Shown piece by piece: positions 63,473 to 64,000 of a stretch of DNA of 64,000 bases. The DNA is from Catelliglobosispora koreensis DSM 44566. Its GTDB lineage: Bacteria; Actinomycetota; Actinomycetes; Mycobacteriales; Micromonosporaceae. Below the pieces are notes generated by a model, which was not told the DNA's origin, did no database searches, and saw nothing but the letters and a program-made list of their open reading frames with translations. Positions within the stretch are counted from its first letter, which is position 1. Each line of letters opens with the position of its first letter. The stretch spans positions 155,774 through 219,773 of the forward strand of contig NZ_KB903293.1 of NCBI RefSeq assembly GCF_000379685.1, given 5' to 3'. The translations under genes and the position numbers were made by a program.

Positions 63473-64000
63473 TTACTCCGGAGTCGCCAAAAAAGGCGTT
63501 GGCGCACCGAAAACAATCTCTCCTGGTAACCATTCCCCAAGGTCGTGGAGGGTGGGAGTTTCTGCCAGCAGGTATCCCGCCTGGGCTGGCCAGGTCACGG
63601 CGTAGAGCCAGCGCCCCTTCGCCTCGCCGGCGTAAGCACTTCGATCCCCGGGCGCGTCGACTGACCACAATGGAGTCGGATGTCCGGCTACCCGAATCTT
63701 GGCATGCGAATTCTTCTCTGCCATGAGTCCGGCTAGGACAGGCCCGGGATCCGGGCCCGCGATGCCGGCGATTCGCGCTCCGAAGCCGAGTCCCGGTTCT
63801 TCCGCGACGAGCACGATATCGGCGGGCCCAGTGCCGAGCGGTGTGGGTCCCGTGCACGCGATCGCGGTAGCGGAAAGTCTGCCCCGGTCATCTCCCGCCC
63901 ACGCCAGGCCGGTAACCATCCAGCCGGCGGGCATGGGCCAGGGGCACCACAGCGGGAGACTGTCTTCACCCGCCCTGGCCGCCACAGAGGCGAGCACTTC
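63473..64000 (-). CDS. DUF6758 protein (5' part beyond window)
   Basis: At least 174 residues of a DUF6758 protein. Recognised from the order LPLWCPWPMPAGWMVTGLAWAGDD, CTGPTPLGTGPADIVLVAEEPGLGFGARIAGIAGPDPG, KIRVAGHPTPLWSVDAPGDRSAYAGEAKGRWLYAVTWPAQAGYLLAETPTLHDLGEWLPGEIVFGAPTPFL. The usual N-terminal zinc ribbon would lie beyond the right edge. Function unknown; the family is conserved in actinomycetes. Confidence 0.82.
   Translation of the reverse strand, partial: EVLASVAARAGEDSLPLWCPWPMPAGWMVTGLAWAGDDRGRLSATAIACTGPTPLGTGPADIVLVAEEPGLGFGARIAGIAGPDPGPVLAGLMAEKNSHAKIRVAGHPTPLWSVDAPGDRSAYAGEAKGRWLYAVTWPAQAGYLLAETPTLHDLGEWLPGEIVFGAPTPFLATPE

Overview
The window is high-GC DNA with many GTG starts and strongly coupled genes, typical of an actinomycete. 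The host part (about 30.5-64 kb) carries blocks that I recall as syntenic with the Mycobacterium tuberculosis Rv0985c-Rv1011 region: mscL, an FmdB-type zinc ribbon gene, 5-formyl-THF cyclo-ligase, galU, glp/moeA, rimJ, sepX/glpR, pmt, rsmI, metG, tatD, ksgA and ispE. A mycelial actinomycete of the Pseudonocardiales is my best guess; the genus is not determined.

Region 1, about 1-30,510: most of a siphovirus-type prophage, cut off by the left edge of the window. Nearly everything is on the minus strand. Reading leftwards from the right end: a divergent pair of XRE-type regulators around a shared operator region (29,883-30,510); a very long early operon (about 29,475 to 11,761) holding an ECF-type sigma factor, small membrane proteins, a Rad52-like annealing protein, a SLOG protein, HNH and PD-(D/E)XK-like nucleases, a BldC-like DNA-binding protein, a C5-cytosine methyltransferase, a replication initiator with iteron-like repeats inside its gene, a primase-helicase, a complete site-2 protease and many small Cys-rich proteins; a terminator at 11,690; a P-loop/HNH fusion; a possible late promoter; and the late operon (10,711 to 1) with terminase small and large subunits, portal, minor head protein, a fused prohead protease-major capsid protein, head-tail connector and the start of the tail genes. 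No integrase lies in the window, so it should be beyond the left edge.

Region 2, about 30.5-45.7 kb: host housekeeping genes. An acyl-CoA desaturase-TetR operon starts immediately after the prophage, and its probable operator overlaps the last codons of the rightward phage regulator. Two DUF4383 paralogues, an ABC-F ATPase, ispE, ksgA, pmt, rsmI, tatD and metG follow, then an NmrA-like oxidoreductase and an AraC-DinB regulator.

Region 3, about 45.7-50.1 kb: variable, mostly hypothetical or secreted genes, including a ThuA-like/ricin-lectin secreted protein and a PP2C-like phosphatase.

Region 4, about 50.3-64 kb: tRNA-Ala(CGC), then the division-linked glpR-rimJ-glp-galU block, a HAMP-GAF-GGDEF diguanylate cyclase divergent from the folate cyclo-ligase, a CIRCE-controlled zinc-ribbon chaperone candidate, mscL, a DUF2231 protein, furA with its operator, a RecB-like nuclease, MarC, a SigE-family sigma factor with a membrane partner, a PH-domain membrane protein with a 55-aa companion, and a DUF6758 gene cut by the right edge.
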